DNA of 64,000 nucleotides from Hyaloscypha bicolor E (lineage: Eukaryota; Ascomycota; Leotiomycetes; Helotiales; Hyaloscyphaceae). The stretch spans positions 62,001-126,000 of the forward strand of contig NW_020194610.1 of the NCBI RefSeq assembly GCF_002865645.1, written 5' to 3'. Positions 1-10,518 of the stretch are shown piece after piece. Under the pieces are notes generated by a model. The model was not told the origin of the DNA. It worked only from the letters and a program-made list of their open reading frames with translations, and did no database searches. Both the position numbers and the translations under genes were made by a program. How positions within the stretch are numbered: the stretch's first letter is position 1; each line of letters opens with the position of its first letter.

Positions 1-1551
1 CAATGTGTCGCGCCTGCGTCGTCATCCTCGAGCGCTCGTCCAGCGCGCTTCGTCGATATACGGGGTTTGAGGAGCGGCGGCGCAGTCAAGCTGATACGTT
101 TTGCAGACATCCCCCAGGGAGATGTAATTTCCTATGTGACTTTAAGTCACTGCTGGGGTGGAGTGGTCCCTCTTCGTACTCTGAAGGCGAACCTGCGGGA
201 CCACCTGAAGAAGATTCCCAAGTCGTCCATCCCGCGCACCTTCTCAAACGCCATCATTCTCGCTCAAGCCCTCGGTATCGGCTTCCTATGGATCGACTCC
301 CTCTGCATCGTCCAGGACGACCCCTCCGACTGGGAGACCGAGGCCTCCAAGATGCACACCATCTACCGAGGCGCCGTGCTAGCCATCGCAGCAACCTCCT
401 CCAAGTCTTCAAATGACGGGCCCGACCTGTCCGTCGCGATGCTGCCAGCACACCACATCTACACCACCGAGGACGGGAAAGCAAAACGCACCGTATCCGT
501 CCGCCATCCGGGGCTCCCGAACCCGATCCAGACGTACCAGAGCCTGCCGATCCACACCCGCGGCTGGATCTTCCAGGAACGGCTGCTCTCCCCGCGGATC
601 CTGCACGTCATGGACGACGAGTTCATCTGGCAGTGCCACGCGCTCCTGGACACGGAGAGCGGACGCTGCCTGCGCGAGCGCGGAACCGGCCGCAACGACG
701 AGTATCAGTGGGAGCCGCTCAGCGCCGTCTACACCGTCCCTCGACCGCCGCCGCGCGGCGACGAGAATCCTGGGTTTGCGACGGATCGGCTCTGGTGGAC
801 GTGGGTGCAGAGCTACACCGACCGGAAGCTGACCTACCCCACGGATATCTTCCCCGCGTTTGGCGGTATGGTGAAGCAGTTCGCCGAGCTGAGCGGCGAT
901 GAGCCCGTGCTGGGTCTGTGGCGGAGGGAGCTGCCGCTGCATCTGAGCTGGAGCACCCACACGTTGGGATGCGCGCCCGGCGCCGGCACCGTGGCGCGGA
1001 TACCGGCTGAGTTGCGTGCTCTAACGGAGGCATTGCCGAGTTGGACGTGGATGAGCATGCCGATTCCGCATATCAAGCCGTGGACGCACAACATCGAGTG
1101 GAGCCGGTATGCGCCTGACTCTATCTTGCGGGAGGCCGAAGTGCTTGGCATTGATATAGAATGGGCTGGCGAGGCGTGGGCGTCGCTGCCGAGTAAGGGA
1201 GTCCTTACTCTCCGCGGGAGGATGATGTCCATGGCGGAGACGTACACGAAGCCGGACTCGATGGTCTCGGAGCCGACGGGATACTTGCTTGATAACCCAA
1301 ACCTTCGGGGTAATATCGTCATGGATAGGAGGCCGTTTCGGTTCGAGCAGCTGAGGGAGAAGTTTGTTGCGATGGCACTGTGGTCTCGGTCGAAGTATGG
1401 CGAATCTTGGTACTATTTGGTCTTGGAGCCGACGAGGCGGCGGGAGGGAGAGTATCGTCGCATTGGGAGGGCTCTCATGTACTACCGGAGACGGAGTGGC
1501 GGGCCGAGTTTCGGTGAGATTGGATCAATCGAGACTATCACGGTCGTCTGA
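1..1551 (+). CDS. HET-domain protein, 5' end outside window
   Basis: Fungal heterokaryon-incompatibility (HET) domain protein; members mediate allorecognition and programmed cell death in filamentous ascomycetes. The frame is open from base 1, so the N-terminus lies off the left edge (517 codons before the stop are visible). The HET signature is clear: an ALSHCWG-like block (LSHCWGG, about 145-165), then the WIDSLCIVQDDPSDW block near 290-330 and the M-x-x-I-Y motif near 350-365. A W-x-F-Q-E-R motif follows near 565-585, typical of the class with a downstream GWIFQERLLSPR segment. It appears intronless over the visible part and is GC-rich, unlike the HET gene at 10519. It converges on the FAD monooxygenase, about 455 bases away. 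The partner or allelic function cannot be read from sequence. Confidence 0.9.
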   Translation, partial: QCVAPASSSSSARPARFVDIRGLRSGGAVKLIRFADIPQGDVISYVTLSHCWGGVVPLRTLKANLRDHLKKIPKSSIPRTFSNAIILAQALGIGFLWIDSLCIVQDDPSDWETEASKMHTIYRGAVLAIAATSSKSSNDGPDLSVAMLPAHHIYTTEDGKAKRTVSVRHPGLPNPIQTYQSLPIHTRGWIFQERLLSPRILHVMDDEFIWQCHALLDTESGRCLRERGTGRNDEYQWEPLSAVYTVPRPPPRGDENPGFATDRLWWTWVQSYTDRKLTYPTDIFPAFGGMVKQFAELSGDEPVLGLWRRELPLHLSWSTHTLGCAPGAGTVARIPAELRALTEALPSWTWMSMPIPHIKPWTHNIEWSRYAPDSILREAEVLGIDIEWAGEAWASLPSKGVLTLRGRMMSMAETYTKPDSMVSEPTGYLLDNPNLRGNIVMDRRPFRFEQLREKFVAMALWSRSKYGESWYYLVLEPTRRREGEYRRIGRALMYYRRRSGGPSFGEIGSIETITVV

Positions 1552-2005
1552 GACGATGCTGAGGCCCATCTTTCTCGATGCGCTGAGAAGGTTAGACCCG
1601 ATATTAGGAGTATTAAATAAATGACTACAATTTTGAGGAGACAAAGTTGAGTTTGGAATGGACGACGCAAAGCAAAGTCAATGAATAAGAGATGGATGAG
1701 ATATATTTGAAGAGCATCTGCTCCCGGAGTCGTCAAGCAGGCTTAATTCAGTGACGGCAGTGACGGCATTTCGAGATTGTAAAATAAGCGCTTTACATAC
1801 ATGCGAAAACGGGAAGATTACTGGATGGATAGCAATTTGTACCTCAAGACTGTACAAAAGCAGGTCTCGGTAAGATTGCGGAAAGGAATTTGTATTGAAG
1901 TGTTCTGATTGAAATATGCGGGGTTGCCACTGAGAGCTGAGATGTATTCTACTGTAGTGTTCCGGCATAGTCCTTTGCGCCCACGAATCACGGTACTTCT
2001 ACTCT
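1552..2005. other. intergenic, convergent gene ends
   Basis: This is the shared 3' flank of the HET gene (plus) and the FAD monooxygenase (minus). It becomes moderately AT-rich after 1600. I see no gene, repeat or structured element in it. Confidence 0.6.
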
Positions 2006-3289
2006 TTAAGCCATCCATTCATAATCCGGAAGCGGATACTTCTCGGTGCTGGCAAAGGCGCCGGCAAAGTATTTCTGAGCGAATTCCAAAATTCTGGTCC
2101 AAGCGATGAAAGCAAATACATGGTTTCGCACCCATATTCCCCACACCGTCTGTGGCGCCATGGCAAGAAGAACGAGCGGTGGAATCTTCTGCATCTCGTT
2201 GATTAAGGGCCTCATTGTCTCCTCGTATCCCCTGAGTCCTGCTGCAAGATTTCCCCTATGCTTGTTGATCTCCCCCGCCAACACGTAGGCACCGGTAATG
2301 GCGAGAGTTGTCCCACCACCAGTAGGACCCGGTGCGTATCCCGCATCACCAACCATGGCAAAACGTCCTTTGTATATGCATGGGGGTTTGACCTGGACAA
2401 TTTCGTTCGCGTAGAAGTCTCTTGACTCCCCCAAAAGGCCCTTGATTGCCTCGTCGGTCTTCCACCCTGCGCTTTTGTAGTGCTCGGCCACAAACTGTTT
2501 GAGTGCATCGTCTCCTTGTTTCATGGCTTCACGGAACGGCAACATACCGTCGCGAGGATAGATAGCCATGAGAGTGGCTCGAGTCGCTCCAGATGGATCA
2601 AGCCCGAGAGCGACGAAACGGCCTCCGGGAGCGCTGTATCCCTGCCCCACTTTACTTCCTTCGACAAGATCCTGTTGGATAGAAAAGAAGGATGCCCAGC
2701 AGTTGATTGGTATGATATGGTCTCTGACACCGCAGCCAAGACCGAGAGCTCGAGTCCTCGAGGTGGCGCCGTCACAGGCAACAACAAGGTCGTATTCTGA
2801 AGTTGGGAAACCGTTTGCGAACTCTACAGTCACAGGTCCGTCGCTGTCCTTCTTGTCGTTTTCTGGAGTCAAGATTGAGGTGACCTGTTCGCCAAAAACA
2901 TACTTGATATTTTCATTGTCCCTGGTCATATCGAACAGAATGTGTGCCAGGTCGCCGCGGAAGATCTCGTATTCCGAAACAAGAGACTGTTGATCAGGAT
3001 TTCCAGTGGCTCTGATGGTTCCATATGGTCGACTGTTGACATTTTCGCGGACGAAGCTGATACCTTCCAGCTGTGTGAACTTAGATCGAACTGCAGCCTC
3101 CATGCCCGGCATCTTGCGCATGACCGTCACGCCAGCAGTGCGGATGTCGACGGCTTGTCCACCAGCTCGCAGCGCAGGGAACCGCTCAATGACGGTGACA
3201 TGTGCTCCCGCTTTGGCTAGCCAGTACGCTGCCGTTGGGCCTGCGATAGATGCGCCGACAACAAGAACCTTGAGTTGAGGTGAAGACAT
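2006..3289 (-). CDS. FAD-dependent monooxygenase (PHBH/salicylate-hydroxylase fold)
   Basis: A single-exon protein of 427 aa, a usual length for group A flavin monooxygenases. The N-terminus has the dinucleotide-binding fingerprint VVGASIAGPTAAYWLAKAG followed by the acidic ribose-binding end (VIER, about residues 8-36). The DG motif appears as VACDGATSRTR near residue 170, and the second FAD motif as MVGDAGYAPGPTGGG near 312-326. These place it in the NAD(P)H-dependent aromatic or polyketide hydroxylase family; the substrate is unknown. There is no signal peptide; the hydrophobic stretch near residues 370-400 is common in this subfamily. The ATG at 3289 was chosen because the glycine fingerprint follows immediately. 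It is transcribed divergently from the Zn2Cys6 regulator at 3917, which suggests co-regulation as a small metabolic module. Confidence 0.9.
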   Translation of the reverse strand: MSSPQLKVLVVGASIAGPTAAYWLAKAGAHVTVIERFPALRAGGQAVDIRTAGVTVMRKMPGMEAAVRSKFTQLEGISFVRENVNSRPYGTIRATGNPDQQSLVSEYEIFRGDLAHILFDMTRDNENIKYVFGEQVTSILTPENDKKDSDGPVTVEFANGFPTSEYDLVVACDGATSRTRALGLGCGVRDHIIPINCWASFFSIQQDLVEGSKVGQGYSAPGGRFVALGLDPSGATRATLMAIYPRDGMLPFREAMKQGDDALKQFVAEHYKSAGWKTDEAIKGLLGESRDFYANEIVQVKPPCIYKGRFAMVGDAGYAPGPTGGGTTLAITGAYVLAGEINKHRGNLAAGLRGYEETMRPLINEMQKIPPLVLLAMAPQTVWGIWVRNHVFAFIAWTRILEFAQKYFAGAFASTEKYPLPDYEWMA

Positions 3290-3916
3290 GGTATTTGGAG
3301 TACCTGGAGCAGTACGACAGAGGGGGAAATGCTTCCTGGCATCCGGGCGGTACCGCAGCCCCTGAGGATTTAGCGAGCAGATGCTGATGATGTAATTTTA
3401 CAGGGGTAACTTTGATTTTCGGACTGAACGAAATTGATTTGTGTCTGATGGACAATGATTGACTGTCTGGCTTGAATACATAGTAAAATACCTCATCTCT
3501 TTCTGGGAACTCAAGAAATTTTATACAGCATTCTCCTTTAGCTTCGGTCGAGAAACTGTCATGCTTCGGGGATTTTGAAGCCCTTTTTTTTTCGGGCCCC
3601 GAGCTCAAAATCCCCACCAATCGGACATCCCAAAGGACCGCACCCGACCAGAACTTTACGGGGCTTAAGCGGACTACTAGCGTAGTATTTTTTAGCGAGC
3701 TTACCCTTCAACTCCAGGTCCTTCTCTTTCAACCAAGCACCTCCTCTACACACATCCACCTCTCAAATAACTTGAGGACGTAGACAGGCCACGGAGAATT
3801 TGAGATGCGCTCTGTGCCGAATGTTCTTCTCTTAAAGAACCTCCTTGACTCATAGATTTCACCCAATACAATTGCGCCACTTCTGATCGCATTCATATCG
3901 CACAGTCCGACTCGCA
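3290..3916. promoter_or_regulatory. bidirectional promoter, monooxygenase / Zn2Cys6 regulator
   Basis: The 627 bases between the divergent start codons must hold both promoters. A CCAAT pentamer lies at 3617-3621. A palindrome TCGGGCCCCGA at 3592-3602 contains CGG-N3-CCG, the inverted-triplet layout bound by many Zn2Cys6 dimers. The site is a candidate only; binding is inferred from family knowledge. Confidence 0.35.
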
Positions 3917-6351
3917 ATGAACTCTCCGCAATCCCCGCCGAGTGCTCAAGGGGGATCACAGACAAAGCCTAGCTTCGCCTGCGTCCGCTGCTCTGAGCGT
4001 AAAGTCAAATGTAACAGGCAAGACCCCTGTGAATCGTGCGTCAGACACAATGTGCAATGCATTTTTCGTCAACCAAAGCCGTCTCGAAGGAGACGAGAAT
4101 TGGCGAAAGGCAAAACGGTGGAGGAGCGACTGAAGCGCTACGAAGCATTACTCCGAGAGAAAGGCATCGACCCCAACCAAGTTACGGGTACTTCAGAGCC
4201 TGAGCATCAACCCAAGATCACAGAAAGCCGCTCAGAGGGACCTGAAGCACACTGGATATTGCCGTTACAATCAACAATCTTCAAGCCCCGGCTTCTGCAA
4301 GGCCAGGAGGGCACAGAGCTCGTTGACAAGTAAGTATACTCCATCCAATCTAACGAACGAAGCTGAGTCTCCACCAGCAGCTTGTGGTCGAGAGTCGCAG
4401 AGGAGGTGCGTTTCCATGGCTTGTGCAAGCTCAATAGCCTAACAGTCTGCAAGATCAATGCTAAAAGTGAAGTCAGATACACCACACTGAAGCGGGTCTG
4501 GAAGACGACTCTGGGAATGATTCAAGCGACCATAAAATGGCAAATGATGATTTCAGCTACGTTCTGGGCAGGAACACCTCCAATACTGAATCTTCTCACC
4601 CTCCGGCCGAGCTCATTCATCGATTGTGGCGTATTTTCACTGAGAATTGCAATCCGCTCACGAAACTGGTGCACGTCCCGAGTCTGCAACCTGTGATAGA
4701 GAAAGCAATCGCCAATATCAAGCATATCCCAAGCGGCTTCGAAGCGCTTATGTTCGCCATATACAGTTTGGCTGTCCTGTCGCTTACAGAATACGAATGC
4801 AGAGAAATCCTAGGAGAGAGTCGAGCGATCCTGCTTCCCCATTATAGAGCTGCGACAAAAACAGCTCTATCGCGCGCACAATTCATGAGCAGCACCAGCA
4901 TTGTTGTTCTTCAAGCACTCCTGCTTCATATCTTTTCGATCCGAGATGACTACGAACCGCGTGCGGTGTGGGTCCTCACGGGTGTCGCGATCCGTGTTGC
5001 AGAAGGTATGGGCATGCGTCTCGATGGCACCTTGCTCGGGTTGTCCCCTTTTGAAACTGAGATCCGTCGGCGCATCTGGTGGCAGCTCAGGATGCACGAT
5101 TTCCGCGCGGCAGAGCTATGCGGCCAGCCCAAGTTTCGAGACTTCAAGCTCGATGAAACAACGCCCAAGAGGCCGGCCAACGTCAACGACAGCGAGCTGT
5201 ATCCAACAATGCCTCAAGCGGCCGTTGAATCGACCAGACCCACAGAGATGATATGGTGTGTGTTTCGAACTGAGCTGGCTAGCTTTGCAGCTACCCAGAT
5301 AGCCAGAATGCAGAAACTCGGCAAGACCGGGTACACATCTGAGGAATACGCTGCCATGGATGACCTGAAGATCAAGGATGTTTTCATCGACGAGCTCGGA
5401 GACGTAATTGAGACGAAATACTTGCGATTTTGCGACCCGTCTCAACCACTACAGCTCTTAACTCTAGTTGTCGGTCGGTCTGCAATGAACCTCATCCGCT
5501 TCATGGCTCATCACCCACGCAGATGGGCCACCTTAGAGCGGGTCCCAGAATCCGAACAGCAGTTGGTCTGGGACATTTGTATTCAGCTCATGGAGCAATA
5601 CGGCATGATACAGTCAAGCCCGCAGCTTCGGCGCTTCGCTTGGAATGTCCCCTACTTCCTCAGTTGGCCAGCTATCATCCACGTCCTCGATACTCTCAAA
5701 GCAGAACCCCTGCGCAGAGACGCTGAGAAGGCTTGGCGGCTCATTGACAACATGTACGAAACCTATTCAGAAATGTTGCTCAACCTCAAGAAACCGATCT
5801 TCGCGGCTGTCGGGGGACTTTGTTTGAAAGCATTTGGTGCTCGCGAAGTTTCGCTTGCGAAGCAGAAACGGAGCCTCTCGGATCCGCCAGGATACATTAC
5901 CAAGCTTCGAGAACAACGAGAAGCAGCGAAAGCCAGGAGGAGATCAGTGATTACAAGGAGCAAGGGACAAGAGACCTTCCGTGTTGACAAGGGGAAAACA
6001 CTAGTCACAACGGACACCGACACAGCTTGGCTAGAGACAAATCCAAGCTCAGTTGCAGAAACACTGGTTGAAGCCCCACGTCAACAGCAGCAATATCTTC
6101 AAGCGGCAAACCTTGTCCAAGGAAGCACGAGCAATCGGAGTGCAGACGATGCTTTCTGGCTCAGCGGCGCTCTCGCCGATAGTTTTTCTTCTGATGGCGC
6201 GGCAGATATGATGAATCTAGATACGGACGCTATTCTGGCGCAAGACTGTTGGCTTGACGCACACAATGGTGAAGCGATGGATTGGGCACAATGGGATGCC
6301 TGGCTTGGAAATCTCGATCCTGTGCGTCCAAATATAAACGCTGGTACATGA
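3917..6351 (+). CDS. Zn2Cys6 transcription factor with fungal-specific middle homology region
   Basis: Inferred join 3917-4329, 4378-4405, 4477-6351, giving 771 aa. Intron 1 has a GTAAGT donor and ends at CACCAG; intron 2 runs GTGCGT to GTCAG; together they preserve frame across two stop-containing gaps. The DNA-binding cluster is C22-x2-C25-x6-C32-x5-C38-x2-C41-x6-C48, followed by a basic stretch (SRRRREL) and a short heptad-like region. The middle homology region (Fungal_trans) begins after exon 3 starts, with HRLWRIF near the start and RRRIWWQLRMHD around its core. The tail is glutamine- and acid-rich, consistent with activation. It is probably a nuclear, pathway-specific regulator, and its divergent neighbour is the obvious candidate target. 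The 28-base middle exon is the least certain part of the model; an alternative acceptor at 4381 removes one residue. Confidence 0.82.
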
Positions 6352-6738
6352 ACTGGGTGGGTATTTCAGAGCCGATGTCACACTGGCCACGCTTTCTATA
6401 TTATTTGACTTTTGGTTGACATTAGATGCTGATCGGGAGTGCTTTTGGAAGCATTAATCTGGACTAGCTTGGGTTCACTTTTTTGGGTTTCGTCAAATGA
6501 GGCTGGTGGCTGAAGACAACCAGAATGCATCTTGTCGTATTCGGATCATGCAAATGCTGACCGATGTTGAGTCGCATGGAATCACCAAGTAGTCAATCGC
6601 TTCAGGAAGGATTTCGACAAGGATTGGGATAGGCGTTAGTTTACAGGAGTCTGTCGAATGAGAGAAGAGAGCAAAGAGGTCGTGGTTCGCTGGCATTGGC
6701 TGACGAAATTGTCCATCCCCCCACCACGTGCGCCTCTG
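6352..6738. other. intergenic, 3' flank of the regulator gene
   Basis: The 3' flank of the Zn2Cys6 gene, running up to the hAT-like MITE terminus at 6739. I see no convincing gene here. Confidence 0.5.
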
Positions 6739-7238
6739 CAGTGTGTCAAATGAGTAGAGTAGAGTAGAGTAGTGGGTTCTACTCATACTCTATTCAACCA
6801 ATTATAGCGCTAATTATACTCTACTTATACTCTACTCATACTCTACTCAAGCTACTTATGAGTAGTGTGAGTAGTGTGAGTAGGTACCCACGTAATAGGC
6901 ACACATGACAGACTAGCCTAATTAGGTAAGCATCCTGTCTAGTGCCGCTATAGCGCCACGTCTCTACCCAATTAGGCAGTAATATTACTTAGTAAGCAAG
7001 ACGGGGGAAATTAAGATTCTAAAGAATATAACTAATTTATTATTATAGAAAATTAGTATTTAGCTAGTCTTATATAAGCCCTAACTTGCCTTTACTAGGT
7101 CTATTTAATAAATACCTGTATTATTTGATTATTATTAAATAAATCTTAATTTATTATTATTATTACGTAACGGCTACTTATAACTGCTCAAACTACTTAT
7201 AAGTATATACTCTACTCTACTCAAATTTTTAGGATATT

Positions 7239-8060
7239 TATAACGGCTAGTATTATATAGTCAGTGTATTAAATGAGTAGAGTATAGTAGAGTAGAGTAG
7301 TGGGTCCTACTCATACTCTACTCAACTAATTATAGCACTACTCATACGCTACTTATACTCTACTCAAGCTACTCATGAATAGTATGAGTAGTGTGAGTAG
7401 GCACCCACGTGACGGTTACACGTGACAGGCTAGCCTAATTAGGTAAGCCTCCCATCTAGCGCAGCTCTAGCGCCAAGTTTCTGCCCAATTAGGCAATGGC
7501 ATTGCTTAGTAAGCGAGCTAAAGGTCAGGGGGGAATCAAGATTCTAAGAAGCATAACTAGTTTATTATTATAGAAAATTAATATTTAGCTAGTCTTATAC
7601 AAGCCCTAGCTTACCTTTACTGGGGCTACTTAATAAATATCTTTATTATTTAATTATTATTAAATAAACCTTAGTTTATTATTGTCACGTGACGGCTACT
7701 CATTACTACTCATACTACTCATGAGTATATACTCTACTCTACGCAAATTTTTAGGACATTACGCTACTCATATTCTACTCACGCTACTCATGAATATTCA
7801 TGAGTAGTATGAGTAGCATGAGTAGTTCTTTAACACACTGTATATGGTTAATACGGACGTGGTTTTAGCCAAAGGGGTTGGTTTTAGCTAAGGTTCCAAG
7901 CTTGCTTTAAACCAAGCTCGGCGTTTCAGTGGTCTTGGCTATACCTACTTATTCACTGCCACACCTCACTTACTCCTTCTTTCCTTAGCTTTAGATTCTG
8001 TAAGATATTGGAATCATAGATCTTTGAGTATTGTTCTATTGCTTTGTTTCTGCCGTTATA
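7239..8060 (+). repeat. 5' LTR of Gag-only element, copy 1 (interrupted)
   Basis: Matches the 3' LTR at 9383-9634 except for the MITE insertion and a missing 17-base segment. It ends TGCCGTTATA, where the 3' LTR has TGCCGTTACA. Confidence 0.85.
7262..7840. mobile_element. hAT-like MITE copy B inside the 5' LTR
   Basis: A 579-base sister of the MITE at 6739, beginning CAGTGTATTAAATGAG and ending with the inverse of CAGTGTGTTAAAGAAC. It is flanked by an 8-base duplication, TATATAGT (7254-7261) and TATATGGT (7841-7848), differing at one base; the 8-base size is diagnostic of hAT-type insertion. It interrupts the LTR between positions that are contiguous in the 3' LTR (CACATAGTTAATACGG). Internal sequence tracks copy A throughout, including the GAGTAG/CTACTC arrays. 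Confidence 0.88.
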
Positions 8061-8320
8061 TAATCTAAAGCTCCTATCTTTCGGACAGTAGTTATTATTA
8101 TTGTTTATTAGGACTCCTGTCTACTAGCCCGCTTTTATGCGAAGTACCCTTATTATTATTATTATTGTTATTATTACGTGGCGCTATCTATAGTCTTTTA
8201 TCCGCGAGGCGTTAAAAAGCTCGATTTTGGCTAGCTTAACCTACCTTATTATTTATTAGAGCCCCTGGCTTACTACTTTATTGATTTTTTAGTACTAACT
8301 TTACTGATATTCCCTTGAGA
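8061..8320. other. leader of Gag-only element
   Basis: Untranslated region between the 5' LTR and the gag start. It contains two short (TTA)n runs, at about 8092-8104 and 8148-8175, which correspond in position to the large (TAA)n tract of the RIP-mutated copy at 15341-15530. The primer-binding site should start at 8061 but I could not match it to a tRNA. Confidence 0.55.
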
Positions 8321-9274
8321 ATGGACACCCTCCAAACGCAAGTCTAGCGCGAGTTTAATGGTCTACGAGCTGAAATTGCTACTTTGCGAGTAGCTCTTGC
8401 GAAATCCCAAGCTTCCCGGCCCTGTCCAAAGCTTCCTGATCCTGAGAAGTTCGCTAGAAGCACCTATAAATTCGATACTTGGCTTCCGTTAATTAAAGCA
8501 AAGCTAGCTATTAATGGCACGGCAATTGGAGACGCTACGGCTCAATTCTACTACGTCTACCTAAACCTTGATTCGTCCGTCCAATCCATAGTTTTGCCGT
8601 AGCTCTTTTATGCGAAGCATACTTAATCGTGGGACTACTAAATAATCCTGGACCAGCTTTTACGGGTATGCAATAATCCAAACAAGTAATTTACCAAGTT
8701 TGAACGGACCCTGTATGAAGCGAATGGCCAAAGCTAGCCAGATATTAATAAAATTTCCAGCTTTTGCAATAGCCTCAATTCCGTAATTCGCTCTCGTCTG
8801 GCCCAGTAGTTTGTTCTACCCAGGGTTTATACCGATTTCCTATATACGGTTTAGTAGCTCTCGTCAAAAACAGCCGCACTACCGTACGTTACTGCCCCCA
8901 GAATTGCTAGTAATCCTATAAATATTAGCGAACTAATAATTAACGTCGTTATACCGGCAATTAGTGCCCTTATATTATCCTCTGAGCCAATCTCACCGGT
9001 AATGCTAGCTCGTTCTACCTCAAAGGAGCTCCGCTAGTATTATTATTAAACCGGCAGATGTATTAGATACGGATCCCAGGATCACTTTATCAAGAACTAT
9101 AGCTTGGCTCCTGCAAGCACTGCTTCCTCTGGTTCTTGCAAATGGGTTATAACTGCCGCAATTAACTATTACCCTGATTCTGGTAGCGATTCTGTCAATT
9201 CTGGCGAATCTAGAGGAGGGCTAACCTTGGATATAGCTTTTAACCGCATATGGAGGGCTGATTTTGCGGCTTGA
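8321..9274 (+). pseudogene. degenerate gag of LTR element
   Basis: One frame runs from ATG 8321 to TGA 9272-9274 (318 codons including the stop) but is broken by in-frame stops, including TAG at 8345 and TAG at 8600, each explicable as CAG to TAG. The amino half has the copia-like gag signature PDPEKF followed by YKFDTWLPLIKAKL (about 8433-8500). A CCHC zinc knuckle lies in the same frame at 9059-9100, but its second and fourth cysteines read as tyrosine (TGY to TAY, a G-to-A change). All four lesions fit RIP-type transitions. The protein would have packaged element RNA. Nothing after it resembles pol. Confidence 0.8.
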
Positions 9275-9382
9275 CTTGGAAAGAGGGTCCTTTTCCTTTA
9301 TTCTGTCATTTTTACTATACTCGCTTTAGTTTTCCCTTTGTTTTTACTAGCGCTCGGGTCGAGCTTTTTGGAGGGGGGGTAA

Positions 9383-9634
9383 TGTAACAGCTAGTATCAC
9401 ATAGTTAATACGGACGTGGTTTTAGCCAAAGGGGTTAGTTTTAGCTAAGGTTCCAAGCTATGGTTCAAACCAAGCTTGCTTCAAACCAAGCTCGGCGTTT
9501 TAGTAGTCTTGGCCATACCTACTTATCCACTGCCACACCTCACTCACTCCTTCTCTCCTTAGCTTTAGATTCTATAGGATATTGGAATTATAGATCTTTG
9601 AGCATTGTTCTATTACTTTGTTCCTGCCGTTACA
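9383..9634 (+). repeat. 3' LTR of Gag-only element, copy 1
   Basis: 252 bases, TGTAACAG to CCGTTACA, followed directly by the ATATT duplication. It is the reference LTR for the family; the RIP-mutated LTR at 13929-14180 is exactly the same length in inverse orientation. Confidence 0.88.
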
Positions 9635-9719
9635 ATATTACGCTACTTATATTCTACTCACGCTACTCATGAATATTTATAAGTAATATAAGTAGCATAA
9701 GTAGTTCTTTGATATACTG

Positions 9720-10060
9720 GCTTTGTCTTACGTGAAATATTTGGGGCGTCGGGAACTGCCCCAGATACTCATTTACCCGTTTACCTAATATTTTGAACTT
9801 TATTTATGGAGACGAAAAAGTAGATAAGATTTTCAAAGCTTAATAAGGGGAAAGAGGCTTGGGAAAGCCAATCTGCCAATGGCATCACATACCAATGAAT
9901 AACGTAAGGGATTTCAGGATTTCGTTGGCCTTTAGGATGGAATATGCTGATCTGAACCTTATATTTTCTAGATGGCGTGGGTTAATGTGAGTTTTCGATC
10001 GTTCTCGGGGTCAAGTTAGCTAACTATACTTTATCAAATGCTTATCCAAACGTTTCTTGA
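9720..10060. other. intergenic, no gene seen
   Basis: Mixed-composition spacer between the MITE end and the left inverted repeat flanking the second HET gene. I see no coding or repeat structure. Confidence 0.5.
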
Positions 10061-10145
10061 TTACAGTACAGTGAACTTCAAAACCGGCTTCGCCCCAAAC
10101 ACTCTTGCAACGAGAGTTGGCCCCACTTTTCTCGTTGATCCCTGC
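10061..10145. repeat. left arm of inverted repeat around HET gene
   Basis: About 84 bases, starting TACAGTACAGTGAACTTC and ending GATCCCTGC, that recur inverted at 12641-12724. Identical blocks include AAACCGGCTTC, CCCCAAA and GTTGGCCCCACTTTTCTC. The outer TA could be a Tc1/mariner or pogo target duplication. Confidence 0.7.
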
Positions 10146-10518
10146 AAACCGCTTTACCCTTTATGATTGTTATTAGTAAGCAACGCATACTACGTAACTC
10201 AGTGACACATTCGAAAAGTGGCGCGCAGCCTGCTCATTTTAGGCTACAGCCCCGGCACGGGCAAAGGTGGCCTCTCAACTCCAACAACGCCTCTCAATTC
10301 TTCGCCGCCGACCACAAAATAATCAGTCTTTAGTCCTGTTGCCGGCTGCCCGTTATCAATGTGGATAGAAGGCAACCGCCCCAACTGCCCTTGCCTCTTT
10401 CAGTTACCAACGTTGAACCTCTACGCCTTTACATCACATTCAAACTGGCTCCTTCTCGACCTATATCCGCCCTCAATACTTTTCTTAAGCCTGTCTATTG
10501 ACTCTCACTGTTTCAACC

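Larger units (their letters stand above)
7239..9634 (+). mobile_element. Gag-only LTR retrotransposon (copy 1), flanked by ATATT
   Basis: The target duplication ATATT at 7234-7238 and 9635-9639 is perfect. The 5' LTR occupies 7239-7261 plus 7841-8060 (interrupted by a MITE) and the 3' LTR is 9383-9634 (252 bases). LTR ends are TGTAAC...GTTACA, with TG mutated to TA in the 5' copy. A purine-rich tract (GGAGGGGGGG, about 9370-9379) precedes the 3' LTR, as expected for plus-strand priming. Between the LTRs there is room for one reading frame only, a degenerate gag (8321-9274); there is no protease, reverse transcriptase or integrase. Without the inserted MITE the element is about 1.8 kb. It must have been mobilised in trans. 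Confidence 0.88.
6739..9719. mobile_element. hAT-like MITE copy A, split by an LTR element
   Basis: The two halves, 6739-7238 and 9640-9719, add up to 580 bases once the inserted LTR element and its 5-base duplication are removed. The 5' terminus reads CAGTGTGTCAAATGAGTAG and the 3' terminus is the inverse of CAGTATATCAAAGAAC, so the ends are imperfect terminal inverted repeats of the CAGNG type known from hAT transposons. Subterminal zones are packed with GAGTAG and CTACTC hexamers in both orientations, resembling transposase-binding arrays. There is no coding capacity, so it is non-autonomous. A clear target duplication was not found at the outer ends, perhaps because of mutation. Confidence 0.8.

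Noticed and set aside
409..960. Long minus-strand open frame opposite the first HET gene
   Set aside because: It mirrors the GC-rich HET coding frame and lacks any domain.
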